Positions 18,557 to 28,822 of a DNA stretch of 64,000 nucleotides are shown one piece after another. This DNA comes from Cupriavidus sp. EM10 (GTDB lineage Bacteria > Pseudomonadota > Gammaproteobacteria > Burkholderiales > Burkholderiaceae): assembly GCF_018729255.1 (NCBI RefSeq), contig NZ_CP076060.1, forward strand, positions 3,038,001 to 3,102,000, written 5' to 3'. The position numbers and the translations under genes were made by a program. Each line of letters opens with the position of its first letter. Position 1 is the first letter of the stretch. The notes under the pieces are model-generated. The model was not told the origin of the DNA. It ran no database searches and was given only the letters and a program-made list of their open reading frames with translations.

Positions 18557-19948
18557 ATGCTGGATAACCTCACACAACGCCTGGCGCGGGTCGTCAAGAC
18601 CATGCGCGGCGAGGCCCGACTGACCGAGGCCAACACCGCCGAGATGCTGCGCGAAGTGCGCCTTGCCATGCTCGAAGCCGACGTGGCGCTGCCGGTCGTC
18701 CGTGACTTTATCGCCCGCGTCAGGGAAAAGGCGCTCGGCGAGGACGTGGTCTCGAGCCTGACCCCGGGCCAGGCCCTGGTGGGCGTGGTGCAGCGCGAGC
18801 TGACCGCCGTCATCGGCGGCGACGAAGCGCTGGCCGACACCAAGGTCAACGAACTGAACCTGAACGTCCAGCCGCCCGCCGTGATCCTGATGGCCGGCCT
18901 GCAGGGCGCAGGCAAGACCACCACGTCGGGCAAGCTGGCCAAGTGGCTCAAGGAAAACCGCAAGAAGAAGGTGCTGACGGTGTCGTGCGACGTGTATCGC
19001 CCCGCCGCCATCGCCCAGCTCAAGACCGTGTCCGAACAGGTGGGCGCGGACTTCTTCCCGTCGCAGCCCGACCAGAAGCCGGTGGACATTGCCCGCGCGG
19101 CGCTGGACTGGGCCCGCAAGCACTACCACGACGTGCTGATCGTCGATACGGCCGGCCGGCTTGGTATCGACGAGGCGATGATGCAGGAAATCGCCGCGCT
19201 GCACGCCGAACTGAAGCCCGCCGAGACGCTGTTCGTGGTCGACGCCATGCTGGGCCAGGACGCCGTGAACACGGCCAAGGCATTCAACGACGCCCTGCCG
19301 CTGACCGGCGTGGTGCTGACCAAGCTGGACGGCGATGCACGCGGCGGTGCGGCGTTGTCGGTACGTCACATTACCGGCCGTCCGATCAAGTTTGTAGGCG
19401 TCGGTGAAAAGCTGGACGGCCTGGAGCCGTTCTACGCCGATCGCATGGCCCAGCGGATCCTGGGCATGGGCGACATCCTCGCGCTGGTGGAGGAAGCCCA
19501 GCGCGGCGTGGACATGGAAGCGGCCGAGAAGCTGGCCAAGAAGATCAAGAAGACCGGCGGCTTCGACCTGGAAGACTTCAAGGCGCAGATCGGCCAGATG
19601 AAGAAGATGGGCGGCCTGGGCAGCCTGGTCGACAAGCTGCCGGCCCAGTTCGCGCAGCAGGCGCAGGGCGCCAACATGGACCAGGCGGAGAAGCAGGTGC
19701 GCCGCATGGAAGGCATCATCAACAGCATGACGGCCGCCGAGCGCGCCAAGCCCGAGCTGATCAAGGCCAGCCGCAAGCGCCGTATCGCGGCCGGTGCCGG
19801 CGTGCCGGTTCAGGAAGTGAACCGCCTGCTGAACCAGTTCGACCAGATGCAGGGCATGATGAAGAAGCTCAAGGGCGGCGGCATGATGAAGATGATGCGC
19901 CAGATGGGCGCGATGAAGGGCGGCATGAAGGGCCTCTTCAACCGCTGA
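18557..19948 (+). CDS. ffh: Signal recognition particle protein Ffh
   Basis: A 463-residue SRP54 GTPase. The N domain starts MLDNLTQRLARVVKTMRG; the G domain has the P-loop AGLQGAGKTTTSGKLA, DTAGRLGIDE and TKLDGDARGGAAL; the C-terminal methionine-rich M domain ends with repeated MMKKLKGGGMMKMMRQMGAM. Ffh with 4.5S RNA recognises signal sequences on nascent chains and delivers ribosomes to FtsY and SecYEG. Length is normal. It is divergent from ccsA and followed by hpt after 50 bases. Confidence 0.97.
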   Translation: MLDNLTQRLARVVKTMRGEARLTEANTAEMLREVRLAMLEADVALPVVRDFIARVREKALGEDVVSSLTPGQALVGVVQRELTAVIGGDEALADTKVNELNLNVQPPAVILMAGLQGAGKTTTSGKLAKWLKENRKKKVLTVSCDVYRPAAIAQLKTVSEQVGADFFPSQPDQKPVDIARAALDWARKHYHDVLIVDTAGRLGIDEAMMQEIAALHAELKPAETLFVVDAMLGQDAVNTAKAFNDALPLTGVVLTKLDGDARGGAALSVRHITGRPIKFVGVGEKLDGLEPFYADRMAQRILGMGDILALVEEAQRGVDMEAAEKLAKKIKKTGGFDLEDFKAQIGQMKKMGGLGSLVDKLPAQFAQQAQGANMDQAEKQVRRMEGIINSMTAAERAKPELIKASRKRRIAAGAGVPVQEVNRLLNQFDQMQGMMKKLKGGGMMKMMRQMGAMKGGMKGLFNR

Positions 19949-19998
19949 CCCGCCGCCGAGTTTGAATCCCGCAAAAGACAAGTAACAGGACACCGATC

Positions 19999-20541
19999 AT
20001 GATGACCGCCGATCAGGCCCGCGAACTCTGGGCCAGCTCCGAGGAAATCGTCAGCGCCGAAGAGGTGCAGCAATCGCTGGACCGCATGGCCAGCGAGATT
20101 ACCGACAAGATGGGCAACGACTTTCCGCTGGTGCTGTCCGTGATGGGCGGCGCCGTGGTCTTCACCGGCATGCTGCTGCCCAAGCTGCAGTTCCCGCTGG
20201 AATTCGACTACATCCACCTGTCGCGCTACAACAACAAGACCGTGGGCGGCGAGATGCAGTGGCGCGTGGCGCCGCGCGAATCCGTCAAGGACCGCGTGGT
20301 GCTGGTGCTTGACGACATTCTGGATGAAGGCGAAACCATGGCGGCCATCCGCCAGCGCATCATGGACATGGGCGCCAAGGAATTCCACGCCGCCGTGCTG
20401 TGCGAGAAGACGCTGACCAAGCTCAAGCCGATGCACCCCGATTTCTGCGGCTTCAAGGTGCCCGACCGCTACGTCTTCGGCTGCGGCATGGACGTCAAGG
20501 GCTACTGGCGCAACCTCGGCGCCATCCGCGCGCTGGTCTGA
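19999..20541 (+). CDS. hpt: Hypoxanthine-guanine phosphoribosyltransferase
   Basis: A 180-residue type I phosphoribosyltransferase. The PRPP-binding motif VVLVLDDILDEGETMAA is clear, as are VMGGAVVFTGMLLPKL and the C-terminal purine-contact region KVPDRYVFGCGMDVKGYWRNL. It salvages hypoxanthine and guanine to IMP and GMP in the cytoplasm. Two ATG codons open the frame (19999 and 20002). It follows ffh on the same strand and converges on the LysE gene 24 bases later. Confidence 0.93.
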   Translation: MMTADQARELWASSEEIVSAEEVQQSLDRMASEITDKMGNDFPLVLSVMGGAVVFTGMLLPKLQFPLEFDYIHLSRYNNKTVGGEMQWRVAPRESVKDRVVLVLDDILDEGETMAAIRQRIMDMGAKEFHAAVLCEKTLTKLKPMHPDFCGFKVPDRYVFGCGMDVKGYWRNLGAIRALV

Positions 20542-20565
20542 GGGTCTTCGGCTACCGTCCTGGCG

Positions 20566-21204
20566 CTACGCCCCGTGCGGGTGGGCGCCCAGGATGGGCC
20601 AGAGTGAAGCCAGCAAAAGCAACGCCATCGTCACATTGAACACGCGCAGCACGCGCGGATTCGCCAGCCAGCGGCGCAACGCCGCACCGAACACCGCCCA
20701 GGTGGTGATGCTCGGCAGGTTCACCACCCCGCACAGCAGCGCCATCAGGGCCGCATTGGTCCACAGGTTCGGGTGCAGCACATAGGCGCTGCAGGCCCCA
20801 ACCGCCATCACCCACGCCTTCGGATTGACCCACTGGAACGCCGCCGCGCGCAGGAATGTCATGGGCCTGGCCACTTCGCGGTCCTGCAGGCCGCCGGCCG
20901 TCGCCAGCTTCCAGGCCAGCCAGACCAGATAGGCCGTGGCCGCCACGCGCAGCACGCTCCATGTCCACGGAATCGCCGTGAACACCGACCCAAGGCCCAG
21001 CCCCACAATCACCATCATGATCACCATGCCGACGCAGATGCCTAGCAAGTGCGGCACGGTCCGGCGCAAACCGAAATTGACGCCCGAGGCCAGCAGCATC
21101 GTGTTGTTCGGGCCGGGCGTGATCGAAGACACCAGCACGAAGGCGCTGTAGGCCATCAGGGCGCCAGTACTGGCAGCAAGTTCGGAAGGAAGGGTCAGAG
21201 CCAT
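20566..21204 (-). CDS. LysE/RhtB-family amino acid exporter
   Basis: A 212-residue inner-membrane protein with about six hydrophobic segments and the family signature near the start, SSITPGPNNTMLLASGVNFG. RhtB/LysE proteins export amino acids such as homoserine, threonine, leucine or lysine; the substrate here cannot be predicted. It stands as a single gene on the minus strand. Confidence 0.88.
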   Translation of the reverse strand: MALTLPSELAASTGALMAYSAFVLVSSITPGPNNTMLLASGVNFGLRRTVPHLLGICVGMVIMMVIVGLGLGSVFTAIPWTWSVLRVAATAYLVWLAWKLATAGGLQDREVARPMTFLRAAAFQWVNPKAWVMAVGACSAYVLHPNLWTNAALMALLCGVVNLPSITTWAVFGAALRRWLANPRVLRVFNVTMALLLLASLWPILGAHPHGA

Positions 21205-21351
21205 GACGGCGCTCCAGAAAATCGGATCAGGCGCTCAGTCTAAGGACACCGTTCGGTACAGTACCGGTACAGTTAGGATAAAAGTGCCGGTACGGGATCG
21301 GTCACGCGGGCGCGCTGCCGGCTTTTGGTGCCGAGGCGAGTCAGATTCGCC

Positions 21352-22293
21352 TCAGCCTTTGCTGCGATACGGATGTTCGCGCAGCCACTTGGTGGCGATC
21401 CACTTCTCGCCCGACTCCACGGGCAAGCCGGCATGCAGCGTGCGGTCGTCCAGCGTGCCATCGGGCTGCTTGTAGCGGAAGAACACCGCGTTGCCCTTGA
21501 CCGGCGCCACCTCCAGGCCAAGCTTCGGGAACGCCGTGGCGCCACCGGCGGGCGGGCTGTTCAGGTAGATCACCAGCGTGGCCACGCGCTGGCCGCCCAC
21601 GCGCAGCTGGCGCGCTTCGCCGGGGCGCTGCGGGTTGAAGAAGTCGAAATGCGGCTGGTACTCGCCGCCGGGCTTGTAGTTGAGGATCTGCAGCCCTTCG
21701 CCATGCTCGACCGGCAAGCCGGTGATGGCGGCAATGCGGGCCTCGATCTGCTGGATCAGCGCGTGCTCGCCCACCTGGAACATCGCGCCCATGCTGGTGC
21801 GGGCGTCGATCAGGTTTTCGTCGCCAGTGTCCGGATTCACCACAGGCGAGCGCTGCAGGCGATCGCGCGCCAGCGAGATCAGCGCGTCGCACTCGGTGCC
21901 GTCGAGCAGGTTCTGCAGCAGCAGGATGCGCGGCGCCTCCAGCGAGAACAGGATCGGCACTTCGCGCCCTTCGTGGCGGAACGCATTGCTGCCGGCGGGC
22001 GGCGTGGACGATGTCGCCGTATTCGTTGCGGCCCCGGCCGTTGCCGACGATTCCGCCGGCCGCTCCGGCGCGCGCCGCGTCACCACCGGGGCGGGCGCGG
22101 GCGCCTGCCTGGGCGGCGACCGATGGCCGAGCGCGGCATTGACCGTATCGCGCGCGAACGTGGCATCGTAGCCCGACCGCAGCATCGACAGCACCAGCGA
22201 TTCGGCATCGAAACCCTGCTCGATGTGGCGTTTCAGCCACAGTTCGAGCTCGGGCGAGGTGGCGCGATACCCGGCGCGGGACTCGCGTGTCAT
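21352..22293 (-). CDS. 2-oxoglutarate/Fe(II) oxygenase, prolyl 4-hydroxylase type
   Basis: A 313-residue protein. Residues about 1-60 form a helical region, 61-110 a Pro/Ala-rich linker, and 115-313 a double-stranded beta-helix oxygenase. The iron ligands are His and Asp in YQPHFDFF and a distal His in LHAGLPV, with the 2-oxoglutarate-binding basic residue in EKWIATKWLRE. The GGATAFPKLGLEV segment is typical of procollagen prolyl 4-hydroxylase homologues. The start at 22293 overlaps the stop of the upstream transglycosylase gene by four bases (ATGA). The protein substrate is unknown. Confidence 0.88.
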   Translation of the reverse strand: MTRESRAGYRATSPELELWLKRHIEQGFDAESLVLSMLRSGYDATFARDTVNAALGHRSPPRQAPAPAPVVTRRAPERPAESSATAGAATNTATSSTPPAGSNAFRHEGREVPILFSLEAPRILLLQNLLDGTECDALISLARDRLQRSPVVNPDTGDENLIDARTSMGAMFQVGEHALIQQIEARIAAITGLPVEHGEGLQILNYKPGGEYQPHFDFFNPQRPGEARQLRVGGQRVATLVIYLNSPPAGGATAFPKLGLEVAPVKGNAVFFRYKQPDGTLDDRTLHAGLPVESGEKWIATKWLREHPYRSKG

Positions 22294-23051
22294 GACGGAT
22301 TGGCCAGCCGCTGCGGCGAAAACGGGTTGCGGGCTGGCGATTCGGGCGGCAGCGTGCGGCGGGCCGGCGCCGTGGCCGCAGGGGCCGTGCCATCGGGATC
22401 GCCCGCGATCGTGACCGTCGCCTCGGAATATTGCCAGCGCTTCCAGGCGCCGAGCACCGCGTTCGGATACTCCGGCCGACCCCGGCTGCCGTTGTAGCGG
22501 CCCAGCGCCAGGAACAGGTCCCCGTTCTCGCGATCCAGGTAGTGGCGCAGGATCGTGCAGCCGTAGCGCAGGTTGCTTTGCAGGTGAAACAGCTTGCGCG
22601 TGTCGCCGTCGCCAATCGAACGTACCCAGAACGGCATCACCTGCATCAGCCCGCGTGCATCTGCCGAACTGATGGCGTACTTGCGGAAGCCGCTTTCCAC
22701 CTGCACCAGACCCAGCACCAATGACGGCTCCAGGCCGGCCCGCTTGGCCTCGTAGTAAACCGTTTCGATCAGTTCGACGCGCGTCTGCGGGTCGGGCAGC
22801 TTCGCTTCCAGCCGGCGCGACATCTCGCCTAGCCATTTCAGGTAGCCCAGCTTCTCGCCGCCGGACGCGAAGGTCGGACGCACGGGCCGGTTATCGGCAA
22901 TCGCCGCAGCCAGCGCGCCGCGCACGGAATCGGCCAGCGCCTCTTCCTTCTGCGCGCCGGCATAACTCGATGTGGATACAAAAGCACAAAACACGCCGCC
23001 GGCCAGGGCGGCAGCCCAGCGGCGGGACATCGGCAAGCCAGCGGCGCGCAT
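22290..23051 (-). CDS. Lytic murein transglycosylase, SLT domain
   Basis: A 253-residue exported protein with an N-terminal signal peptide (WAAALAGGVFCAFVSTSSYAGA). The SLT domain lies at about residues 95-210, with the catalytic Glu in LVQVESGFRKYA and the conserved ADARGLMQVMPFW and LALGRYNGSRG. It cleaves glycan strands in the periplasm to leave anhydro-muropeptides, the substrate class later recycled by AmpD. The C-terminus is Pro/Ala-rich. The start at 23051 or 23030 both leave a signal sequence. Translationally coupled to the oxygenase gene. Confidence 0.9.
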   Translation of the reverse strand: MRAAGLPMSRRWAAALAGGVFCAFVSTSSYAGAQKEEALADSVRGALAAAIADNRPVRPTFASGGEKLGYLKWLGEMSRRLEAKLPDPQTRVELIETVYYEAKRAGLEPSLVLGLVQVESGFRKYAISSADARGLMQVMPFWVRSIGDGDTRKLFHLQSNLRYGCTILRHYLDRENGDLFLALGRYNGSRGRPEYPNAVLGAWKRWQYSEATVTIAGDPDGTAPAATAPARRTLPPESPARNPFSPQRLANPS

Positions 23052-23068
23052 GACGCTTCGACCGTCGC

Positions 23069-24790
23069 TTAGCTGGCCAGCAGGTTGCGCACGTGCGCCA
23101 CCACGTCGGCCACCGCCACCTGGGTGGCCTGCGCATCGCGGCGGCCCTGGTATTCGACCTTGCCTTCCTTCAGGCCACGGTCGCCCACCACCACGCGGTG
23201 CGGCACGCCGATCAGTTCCCAGTCCGCAAACATCACGCCCGGGCGCTCGCCACGGTCGTCCAGGATCACGTCGACCCCGGCTGCCATCAGTTCGGCGTGG
23301 ATGCGGTCCGCCTCGGCCTTCACGGCCTCGTTGCGGTCATAGCCGACCGGGCACACCACCACCGCGAACGGGGCGATCGATGCCGGCCAGATGATGCCGC
23401 GCTCGTCGTAGTTCTGCTCGATCGCCGCGCCCAGGATCCGTGTGACGCCAATGCCATAGCAACCCATCTGCATCGGCTGGTTCTTGCCGGTTTCGTCCAG
23501 GAACACGGCGTTCATCGACTCGGAATAGCGGGTGCCAAGCATGAATACGTGGCCCACTTCGATGCCGCGGCAGATTTCCAGCGTGCCCTTGCCGTCCGGC
23601 GAAGCGTCGCCAGCCACCACGTTGCGCAGGTCCGCCACCACCGGCTCGGGCAGGTCGCGGCCCCAGTTCACGCCGGTGTAGTGGAAGTCGCGCTCGTTGG
23701 CGCCGCAGCAGAAATCGGCCATGTTGGCCACGGTACGGTCAGCCACAACCTTGACCGGCTTCTTCGCGCCGATCGGGCCCAGGTAGCCCGGCGGCGTACC
23801 GAAGGTGTCGACGATCTCGGTCTCGGTGGCGAATCGGAATTCGGCCAGGCCGGGCACCTTCGATGCCTTGACCTCGTTCAGTTCGTGGTCGCCACGGATC
23901 AGCAGCAGCCAGATCTGGGGGCCGGCGTCGCTGTCGGTGGCCAGCACGATCGACTTCACGGTGCGGTCCAGCGGCATGCCCAGGAATTCGGCCACGTGCT
24001 CGCACTTGGCCTTGCCCGGCGTCGACGTCTTGACCAGGTCTTGGGCCGGCGCGGCGCGCTGGGCCGACAGCGGCAGCGCCTCGGCGGCCTCCATGTTGGC
24101 GGCGTAGTCCGACGTGGGGCAGTAGACGATGGCGTCCTCGCCGGTGTCGGCAATCACGTGGAATTCGTGCGATCCGGAGCCGCCGATGGCGCCGTTATCG
24201 GCCGCCACGGCGCGGAATTCCAGGCCGAAACGCGTGAAAATCCGCTGGTAGGCGTCGTACATGCTCTTGTACGAGGTTTTCAGACCCTCGACGTCACGGT
24301 CGAACGAATATGCGTCCTTCATCGTGAATTCGCGGCCGCGCATGATGCCGAAGCGGGGGCGGCGCTCGTCGCGGAACTTGGTCTGGATCTGGTAGAAGTT
24401 CACCGGCAGCTGCTTGTAGCTGCGGATTTCGCCCCGGGCGATGTCGGTGACCACCTCTTCCGAGGTCGGCTGCAGCGCGAAATCGCGCTCGTGGCGGTCT
24501 TTCAGGCGCAGCAGCTCGGGGCCCATCTTGTCCCAGCGGCCGGTTTCCTGCCACAGCTCGGCCGGCTGGACGACCGGCATCAGCAGTTCCACGGCGCCGG
24601 CCCGGTTCATTTCCTCGCGAACGATGTTCTCCACCTTGCGGATCACGCGCAGGCCCACCGGCATGTAGCTGTAGATGCCGGCGCCCAGCTTCTTGATCAT
24701 GCCGGCCCGCATCATCAGTTTGTGCGACACGATTTCCGCGTCGGCGGGGGCTTCCTTGAGGGTGGAAATGAAGAAATGCGAGGCTTTCAT
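23069..24790 (-). CDS. proS: Prolyl-tRNA synthetase
   Basis: A 573-residue class II aminoacyl-tRNA synthetase of the bacterial (long) type. Motif 2 is visible as [20 protein letters not shown], and motif 3 as [17 protein letters not shown]. The editing (INS) domain lies between them at about residues 230-400. The anticodon-binding domain is C-terminal. The start [15 protein letters not shown] at 24790 is the family norm; longer in-frame Met codons lie in the divergent promoter region with rppH. Confidence 0.97.
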   Translation of the reverse strand: MKASHFFISTLKEAPADAEIVSHKLMMRAGMIKKLGAGIYSYMPVGLRVIRKVENIVREEMNRAGAVELLMPVVQPAELWQETGRWDKMGPELLRLKDRHERDFALQPTSEEVVTDIARGEIRSYKQLPVNFYQIQTKFRDERRPRFGIMRGREFTMKDAYSFDRDVEGLKTSYKSMYDAYQRIFTRFGLEFRAVAADNGAIGGSGSHEFHVIADTGEDAIVYCPTSDYAANMEAAEALPLSAQRAAPAQDLVKTSTPGKAKCEHVAEFLGMPLDRTVKSIVLATDSDAGPQIWLLLIRGDHELNEVKASKVPGLAEFRFATETEIVDTFGTPPGYLGPIGAKKPVKVVADRTVANMADFCCGANERDFHYTGVNWGRDLPEPVVADLRNVVAGDASPDGKGTLEICRGIEVGHVFMLGTRYSESMNAVFLDETGKNQPMQMGCYGIGVTRILGAAIEQNYDERGIIWPASIAPFAVVVCPVGYDRNEAVKAEADRIHAELMAAGVDVILDDRGERPGVMFADWELIGVPHRVVVGDRGLKEGKVEYQGRRDAQATQVAVADVVAHVRNLLAS

Positions 24791-24948
24791 CCGTTGGATT
24801 CTCGTAAGGCTGGTCGTGGCGGGTCGGATCGACCGCGCCGCCGGACGGCAGCAAAGGACTTTCGGTTCACGGGTGGACGCGCCTGAAACTGCCCATCTGC
24901 TCGGGAAAACCAGCATTCCCGGGCTCGGGCCGATGCGCGCGCATCCCT

Positions 24949-24954
24949 TATAAT
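24949..24954 (+). promoter_or_regulatory. Predicted -10 box for rppH
   Basis: A perfect TATAAT lies 32 bases before the rppH start. No good -35 hexamer stands at 16-18 bases upstream, so this is a tentative promoter. Confidence 0.4.
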
Positions 24955-24986
24955 CGACGTAATTCTAAAGGATTCGAGGTGCAGTC

Positions 24987-25697
24987 ATGCTCGATCGTGA
25001 AGGCTTTCGCCCGAACGTCGGCATCATCCTCATCAACGCACGTAACGAGGTTTTCTGGGGCAAGCGAATCGGCGAACACTCCTGGCAGTTTCCGCAAGGT
25101 GGCATCAAGTACGGCGAGACGCCGGAACAGGCCATGTTCCGCGAGCTGCAAGAGGAAGTCGGCCTGCTTCCGGAGCACGTCAGGATCGTCGGTCGCACCC
25201 GCGACTGGCTGCGTTATGAGGTGCCGGACAAGTTCATTCGCCGCGAGATCCGCGGCCACTACAAGGGTCAGAAACAGATCTGGTTCCTGCTGCGCATGGT
25301 GTGTCGCGATTGCGACATCCACCTGCGCGCGAGCGACCATCCCGAGTTCGATGCCTGGCGCTGGAGCGAGTACTGGGTACCGCTGGACGCCGTGATCGAA
25401 TTCAAGCGCGATGTCTACCAACTGGCGCTGACCGAACTGTCGCGCTTCCTGAACCGTGGCCGCGTGCCGCTGAGCCCCTATGGGCATCACCATATGGGAC
25501 ACGGCCGGCATGGCGAAGGCGGTCGCCCGCCCCGCCAGCACGAAGCCCGGCCGGTTGCCCTGGAAGCCGCCACAACCCACGCCGACCATGCGGACCACGC
25601 CGCGGATGCCACGGCTTCCATCGATACCGCGCCAGTCGCGCCCGAAACCACGCTTTCGCCGGACCAGCCGGCGACCAACAAACGGAGTCATGGATGA
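24987..25697 (+). CDS. rppH: RNA pyrophosphohydrolase RppH
   Basis: A 236-residue Nudix hydrolase that removes pyrophosphate from mRNA 5' ends and so starts decay by RNase E. The Nudix box is [24 protein letters not shown] split as [13 protein letters not shown] and [11 protein letters not shown], and the RppH-specific start [16 protein letters not shown] is present. The catalytic core ends near residue 160; beyond is a His/Gly/Pro/Thr-rich tail of about 75 residues, which is common in Burkholderiaceae. A GAGGTG ribosome site precedes the ATG. Its stop overlaps the next start (ATGA). Confidence 0.95.
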   Translation: MLDREGFRPNVGIILINARNEVFWGKRIGEHSWQFPQGGIKYGETPEQAMFRELQEEVGLLPEHVRIVGRTRDWLRYEVPDKFIRREIRGHYKGQKQIWFLLRMVCRDCDIHLRASDHPEFDAWRWSEYWVPLDAVIEFKRDVYQLALTELSRFLNRGRVPLSPYGHHHMGHGRHGEGGRPPRQHEARPVALEAATTHADHADHAADATASIDTAPVAPETTLSPDQPATNKRSHG

Positions 25698-26271
25698 CTA
25701 GTTTCAGCGGCCGGAGCCTTCGCTCCGGCCTGTTGCTGGCGGCAGCCTGCCTGGCGCTTGCCGGCTGCAAGACCACCGGCAAGGGCATGCCCGAGGAAGA
25801 ACAGCAGGCGTCCGACAGCGGCTTCATCAATCCGTTCGAGGACCGGCCGTTCAAGGAAGTGCAGGCGGAACTGCCGGCCCTGCCCAGGACGCGGACCTGA
25901 TCCGGTTCTCGGTCGCCGATTCGTCGGACTTCCGCTTCATGGTCGATCCAAAGTCGATCTCGGTCGGCCCGGACCGCGTGGTGCGCTACACGGTGGTCAT
26001 CACCAGCGCCGGCGGCGGCCGCAACGTCAGCTACGAAGGCATGCGCTGCGATGCGTTCGAGCGCCGCATCTACGCCACCCTGCCCAAGGGCGCCACGGCC
26101 TGGGTGCCGAACCTGGGCGAGGACCGCGACCTGTGGATCCGCATGCAAACCCGCGCCCGCAATGCCTACGCGGCCACGCTGGCCACCGACTACTTCTGCG
26201 AAGGCCGCACCGTGGCCGGCAAGCCCGAACAGATAATCCGCGACCTGAAGGCCTACGCGCCCAGCCGCTGA
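25694..26271 (+). CDS. CNP1-like family lipoprotein, frameshifted
   Basis: The first frame gives a lipoprotein signal ([13 protein letters not shown]) and a mature start [13 protein letters not shown] to LPALP, then stops early. The adjacent frame continues with [21 protein letters not shown] and [12 protein letters not shown] to the stop at 26271. One extra C in the CCC at 25883-25885 gives [19 protein letters not shown] and a 192-residue protein. The restored sequence resembles the CNP1-like family of small Neisseria/Burkholderia exported proteins of unknown function. The start overlaps the rppH stop. Confidence 0.75.
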
Positions 26272-26288
26272 CCGCGCTTCCGGCACAA

Positions 26289-26324
26289 AAAACGGCGAGT
26301 ACCCGCGATGGGTCTCGCCGTTTT
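26289..26324. terminator. Bidirectional terminator between the CNP1-like gene and proB
   Basis: AAAACGGCGAG (26289-26299) and CTCGCCGTTTT (26314-26324) pair perfectly, with A and T runs on either side, so it can serve both converging genes. Confidence 0.85.
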
Positions 26325-26346
26325 CTTGCCACCGGGCCCGCGCCGG

Positions 26347-27465
26347 TCAGACCAGCACGAGGTTATCCCGATGGATCAGCTCGGGCTCGTTCAGATGCCC
26401 CAGCACCGTCTCGATTTCCGACGACGGCTTGCGCGCGATCAGCCTGGCTTCGGCGCTCGAATAGTTGGTAATCCCGCGCGCCACCTCGCGGCCGGCACTG
26501 TCAACGCAGGCCACCACTTCGCCGCGTGCGAATTCGCCCTGCACTTCCGTCACGCCGATGGGCAGCAGCGACTTGCCGCCACTCGTCAGCTTCTCGACGG
26601 CGCCCGCATCGATCACCACGCGGCCGCGCAGCTGCAGGTGGTCGGCCATCCATTGCTTGCGCGCGGTCAACCGGCCGGTAGGGGCCAGCAGCTGCGTGCC
26701 GATCGCCTCGCCTGCCGCCAGACGGCCCAGCACATCCTGCTCGCGACCCGAGGCAATCGTGGTGTGGGCGCCGGATTTGGCGGCGCGCTTGGCCGCCAGT
26801 ATCTTGGTCAGCATGCCGCCGCGCCCGATGGACGTGCCCGCGCCGCCCGCCATGGCTTCCAGTTCCAGCGTACCGGCCAGCGACTCGTGGACGAATTCGG
26901 CGTTCGGGTCCTTGCGCGGGTCGGCCGTGTACAGGCCGCGCTGGTCGGTCAGGATCACCAGCGCATCGCCTTCGATCAGGTTCGTGACCAGCGCGCCCAG
27001 CGTGTCGTTGTCGCCAAACTTGATTTCGTCGGTGACCACGGTGTCGTTTTCGTTGATGATCGGCACCACGCCCAGGCTCAGCAGCGTGAGCAGCGTGGAA
27101 CGCGCATTGAGATAGCGCTCGCGGTCGGCCAGGTCGGCGTGGGTCAGCAGCACCTGTGCCGTGCGGATGCCGTAGCGGCCAAACTGGCTCTCGTAGACCT
27201 GCGCCAGGCCCATCTGGCCCACCGCGGCCGCGGCCTGCAGTTCGTGGATTTCCTTGGGCCGGCGCACCCAGCCCAGGCGCTGCATGCCTTCGGCAATGGC
27301 CCCCGAGCTGACCAGCACCACTTCCTTGCCCGTGCCGCGCAGCTTGGCGATCTGGGCCGCCCAGCGCGCGATGGCATCGTGGTCCAGCCCCTTGCCGTCG
27401 TTGGTAACCAGGCTCGAACCCACTTTGACGACGATACGCTTTGCCTGGGCGATGACCGATTGCAT
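26347..27465 (-). CDS. proB: Glutamate 5-kinase
   Basis: A 372-residue enzyme that phosphorylates glutamate in the first step of proline synthesis. The N-terminal amino-acid kinase domain has [29 protein letters not shown] and [10 protein letters not shown]; the C-terminal PUA domain begins near residue 280 ([13 protein letters not shown]). The start at 27465 is chosen over a longer frame that runs into the obg-proB gap. It follows obg on the same strand after 49 bases and may share its transcript. Confidence 0.95.
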   Translation of the reverse strand: MQSVIAQAKRIVVKVGSSLVTNDGKGLDHDAIARWAAQIAKLRGTGKEVVLVSSGAIAEGMQRLGWVRRPKEIHELQAAAAVGQMGLAQVYESQFGRYGIRTAQVLLTHADLADRERYLNARSTLLTLLSLGVVPIINENDTVVTDEIKFGDNDTLGALVTNLIEGDALVILTDQRGLYTADPRKDPNAEFVHESLAGTLELEAMAGGAGTSIGRGGMLTKILAAKRAAKSGAHTTIASGREQDVLGRLAAGEAIGTQLLAPTGRLTARKQWMADHLQLRGRVVIDAGAVEKLTSGGKSLLPIGVTEVQGEFARGEVVACVDSAGREVARGITNYSSAEARLIARKPSSEIETVLGHLNEPELIHRDNLVLV

Positions 27466-27514
27466 GACGAGTTTGTGTCTCCGAGCCGTGGTTATTGTGC
27501 GAAGGTGTAACAGC

Positions 27515-28612
27515 TTACGCTTGCTCGTCGCCCCGGTCGACGTTGTGCAGACGGTCATCCAGGCGGATATCGGGTTCGGCCAGCGCGGCGGCCTCTTCGG
27601 CCTTCAGCGCAGCCAGGTGGTCCTTGATCGCGTAGATCAGCTCGCGGCACCCTTCCCCGGTCAGCGCGGAGATATGGAACACCGGTCCCTTCCACTTGTA
27701 GCGCTTGATGAAGTCCTTCACGCGCGTGGCGCGCTCTTCCTCGGGCACCACATCCAGCTTGTTCAGCACCAGCCAGCGCGGCTTTTCGTACAGCGTTTCG
27801 TCGTACTTCTTCAGTTCGTTGACGATGGCCTTGGCCTCGGCCACCGGGTCGACGTTCTCGTCGAACGGCGCGATATCGACGATATGCAGCAGCAGCCCGG
27901 TGCGCTGCAGGTGGCGCAGGAACTGGTGGCCCAGGCCGGCACCTTCGGCGGCGCCTTCGATCAGGCCGGGGATGTCCGCCACCACGAATGACTGCTCGTG
28001 GTCCACACGGACCACGCCCAGGTTCGGATGCAGCGTGGTGAACGGGTAGTCCGCCACCTTCGGGCGGGCGTTCGAAACATGCGAGATGAACGTGGACTTG
28101 CCCGCGTTGGGCATGCCCAGCAGGCCCACGTCGGCCAGCACCTTCAGCTCCAGCTTGAGCATGCGGCGCTCGCCGGGCTTGCCGTCGACCTGCTGGCGCG
28201 GCGCGCGGTTGGTACTCGACTTGAAGTGCAGGTTGCCCCAGCCGCCCATGCCGCCTTCGGCCAGGCAGACCCGCTGGCCGTGCTCGGTCAGGTCGGCGAT
28301 GACTTCGCCGGTATCCATGTCGGTGATCAGCGTGCCCACCGGCATGCGCAGCGTGACGTCCTCGCCGCCGGCGCCGTAGCAGTCGGCGCCACGGCCGTTC
28401 TCGCCGTTGCGGGCCACGTGCTTCTTGGCGTAGCGGAAGTCGATCAGCGTATTGATATTGCGGTCGGCCTGCGCGAACACGCTGCCGCCGCGACCGCCGT
28501 CACCGCCGTCGGGGCCACCGAAGGGCACAAATTTCTCGCGCCGCATTGAAGCGCTTCCGTTGCCGCCGTTGCCGGCGATCGCCTCGATACGGGCTTCGTC
28601 AATGAACTTCAT
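27515..28612 (-). CDS. obg: Obg-family GTPase
   Basis: A 365-residue GTPase (CgtA/ObgE) that binds the 50S subunit and affects ribosome maturation and stringent response. The glycine-rich Obg fold is seen in [20 protein letters not shown] and [11 protein letters not shown]. The G domain has [22 protein letters not shown] and LNKLDV. The start [10 protein letters not shown] at 28612 is standard. It is downstream of rplU-rpmA, separated by a terminator and an inverted repeat. Confidence 0.96.
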   Translation of the reverse strand: MKFIDEARIEAIAGNGGNGSASMRREKFVPFGGPDGGDGGRGGSVFAQADRNINTLIDFRYAKKHVARNGENGRGADCYGAGGEDVTLRMPVGTLITDMDTGEVIADLTEHGQRVCLAEGGMGGWGNLHFKSSTNRAPRQQVDGKPGERRMLKLELKVLADVGLLGMPNAGKSTFISHVSNARPKVADYPFTTLHPNLGVVRVDHEQSFVVADIPGLIEGAAEGAGLGHQFLRHLQRTGLLLHIVDIAPFDENVDPVAEAKAIVNELKKYDETLYEKPRWLVLNKLDVVPEEERATRVKDFIKRYKWKGPVFHISALTGEGCRELIYAIKDHLAALKAEEAAALAEPDIRLDDRLHNVDRGDEQA

Positions 28613-28653
28613 GTTGGTTTTCCGTGGTGATTTCGGCAAGCCCGGGGCTGACC

Positions 28654-28768
28654 GAAAACGCTACCAGAACGAGGCAGGATCGCCCTGGACAGGCGTGCGG
28701 GCCGGTGACAGTACGAATGGTACGGCAAGGCCGCGCAACGATGCCAGCATCGTTTTGGTAGCGTTTTC
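28654..28768 (-). repeat. 19-bp inverted repeat in the rpmA-obg gap
   Basis: Arms 28654-28672 and 28750-28768 match at 18 of 19 positions as an inverted pair and enclose 77 bases. It lies between the rpmA terminator and the obg start, so it would fold in the obg leader or act as paired protein sites. Confidence 0.7.
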
Positions 28769-28773
28769 AAATG

Positions 28774-28799
28774 AAAAAGCCCCGCATGTGCTGCGGGGC
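28774..28799 (-). terminator. Rho-independent terminator after rpmA
   Basis: GCCCCGCA (28779-28786) and TGCGGGGC (28792-28799) pair perfectly around 5 bases; the minus strand then reads five T residues (28778-28774). It would separate or attenuate rplU-rpmA from obg. Confidence 0.85.
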
Positions 28800-28822
28800 C
28801 TTTCGTGCTGCAAAGGCTGTTA

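Noticed and set aside
23093..24886. A 597-codon open frame opposite proS
   Set aside because: Low-complexity His/Arg/Val/Leu product typical of antisense frames; proS is intact and conserved on the other strand.
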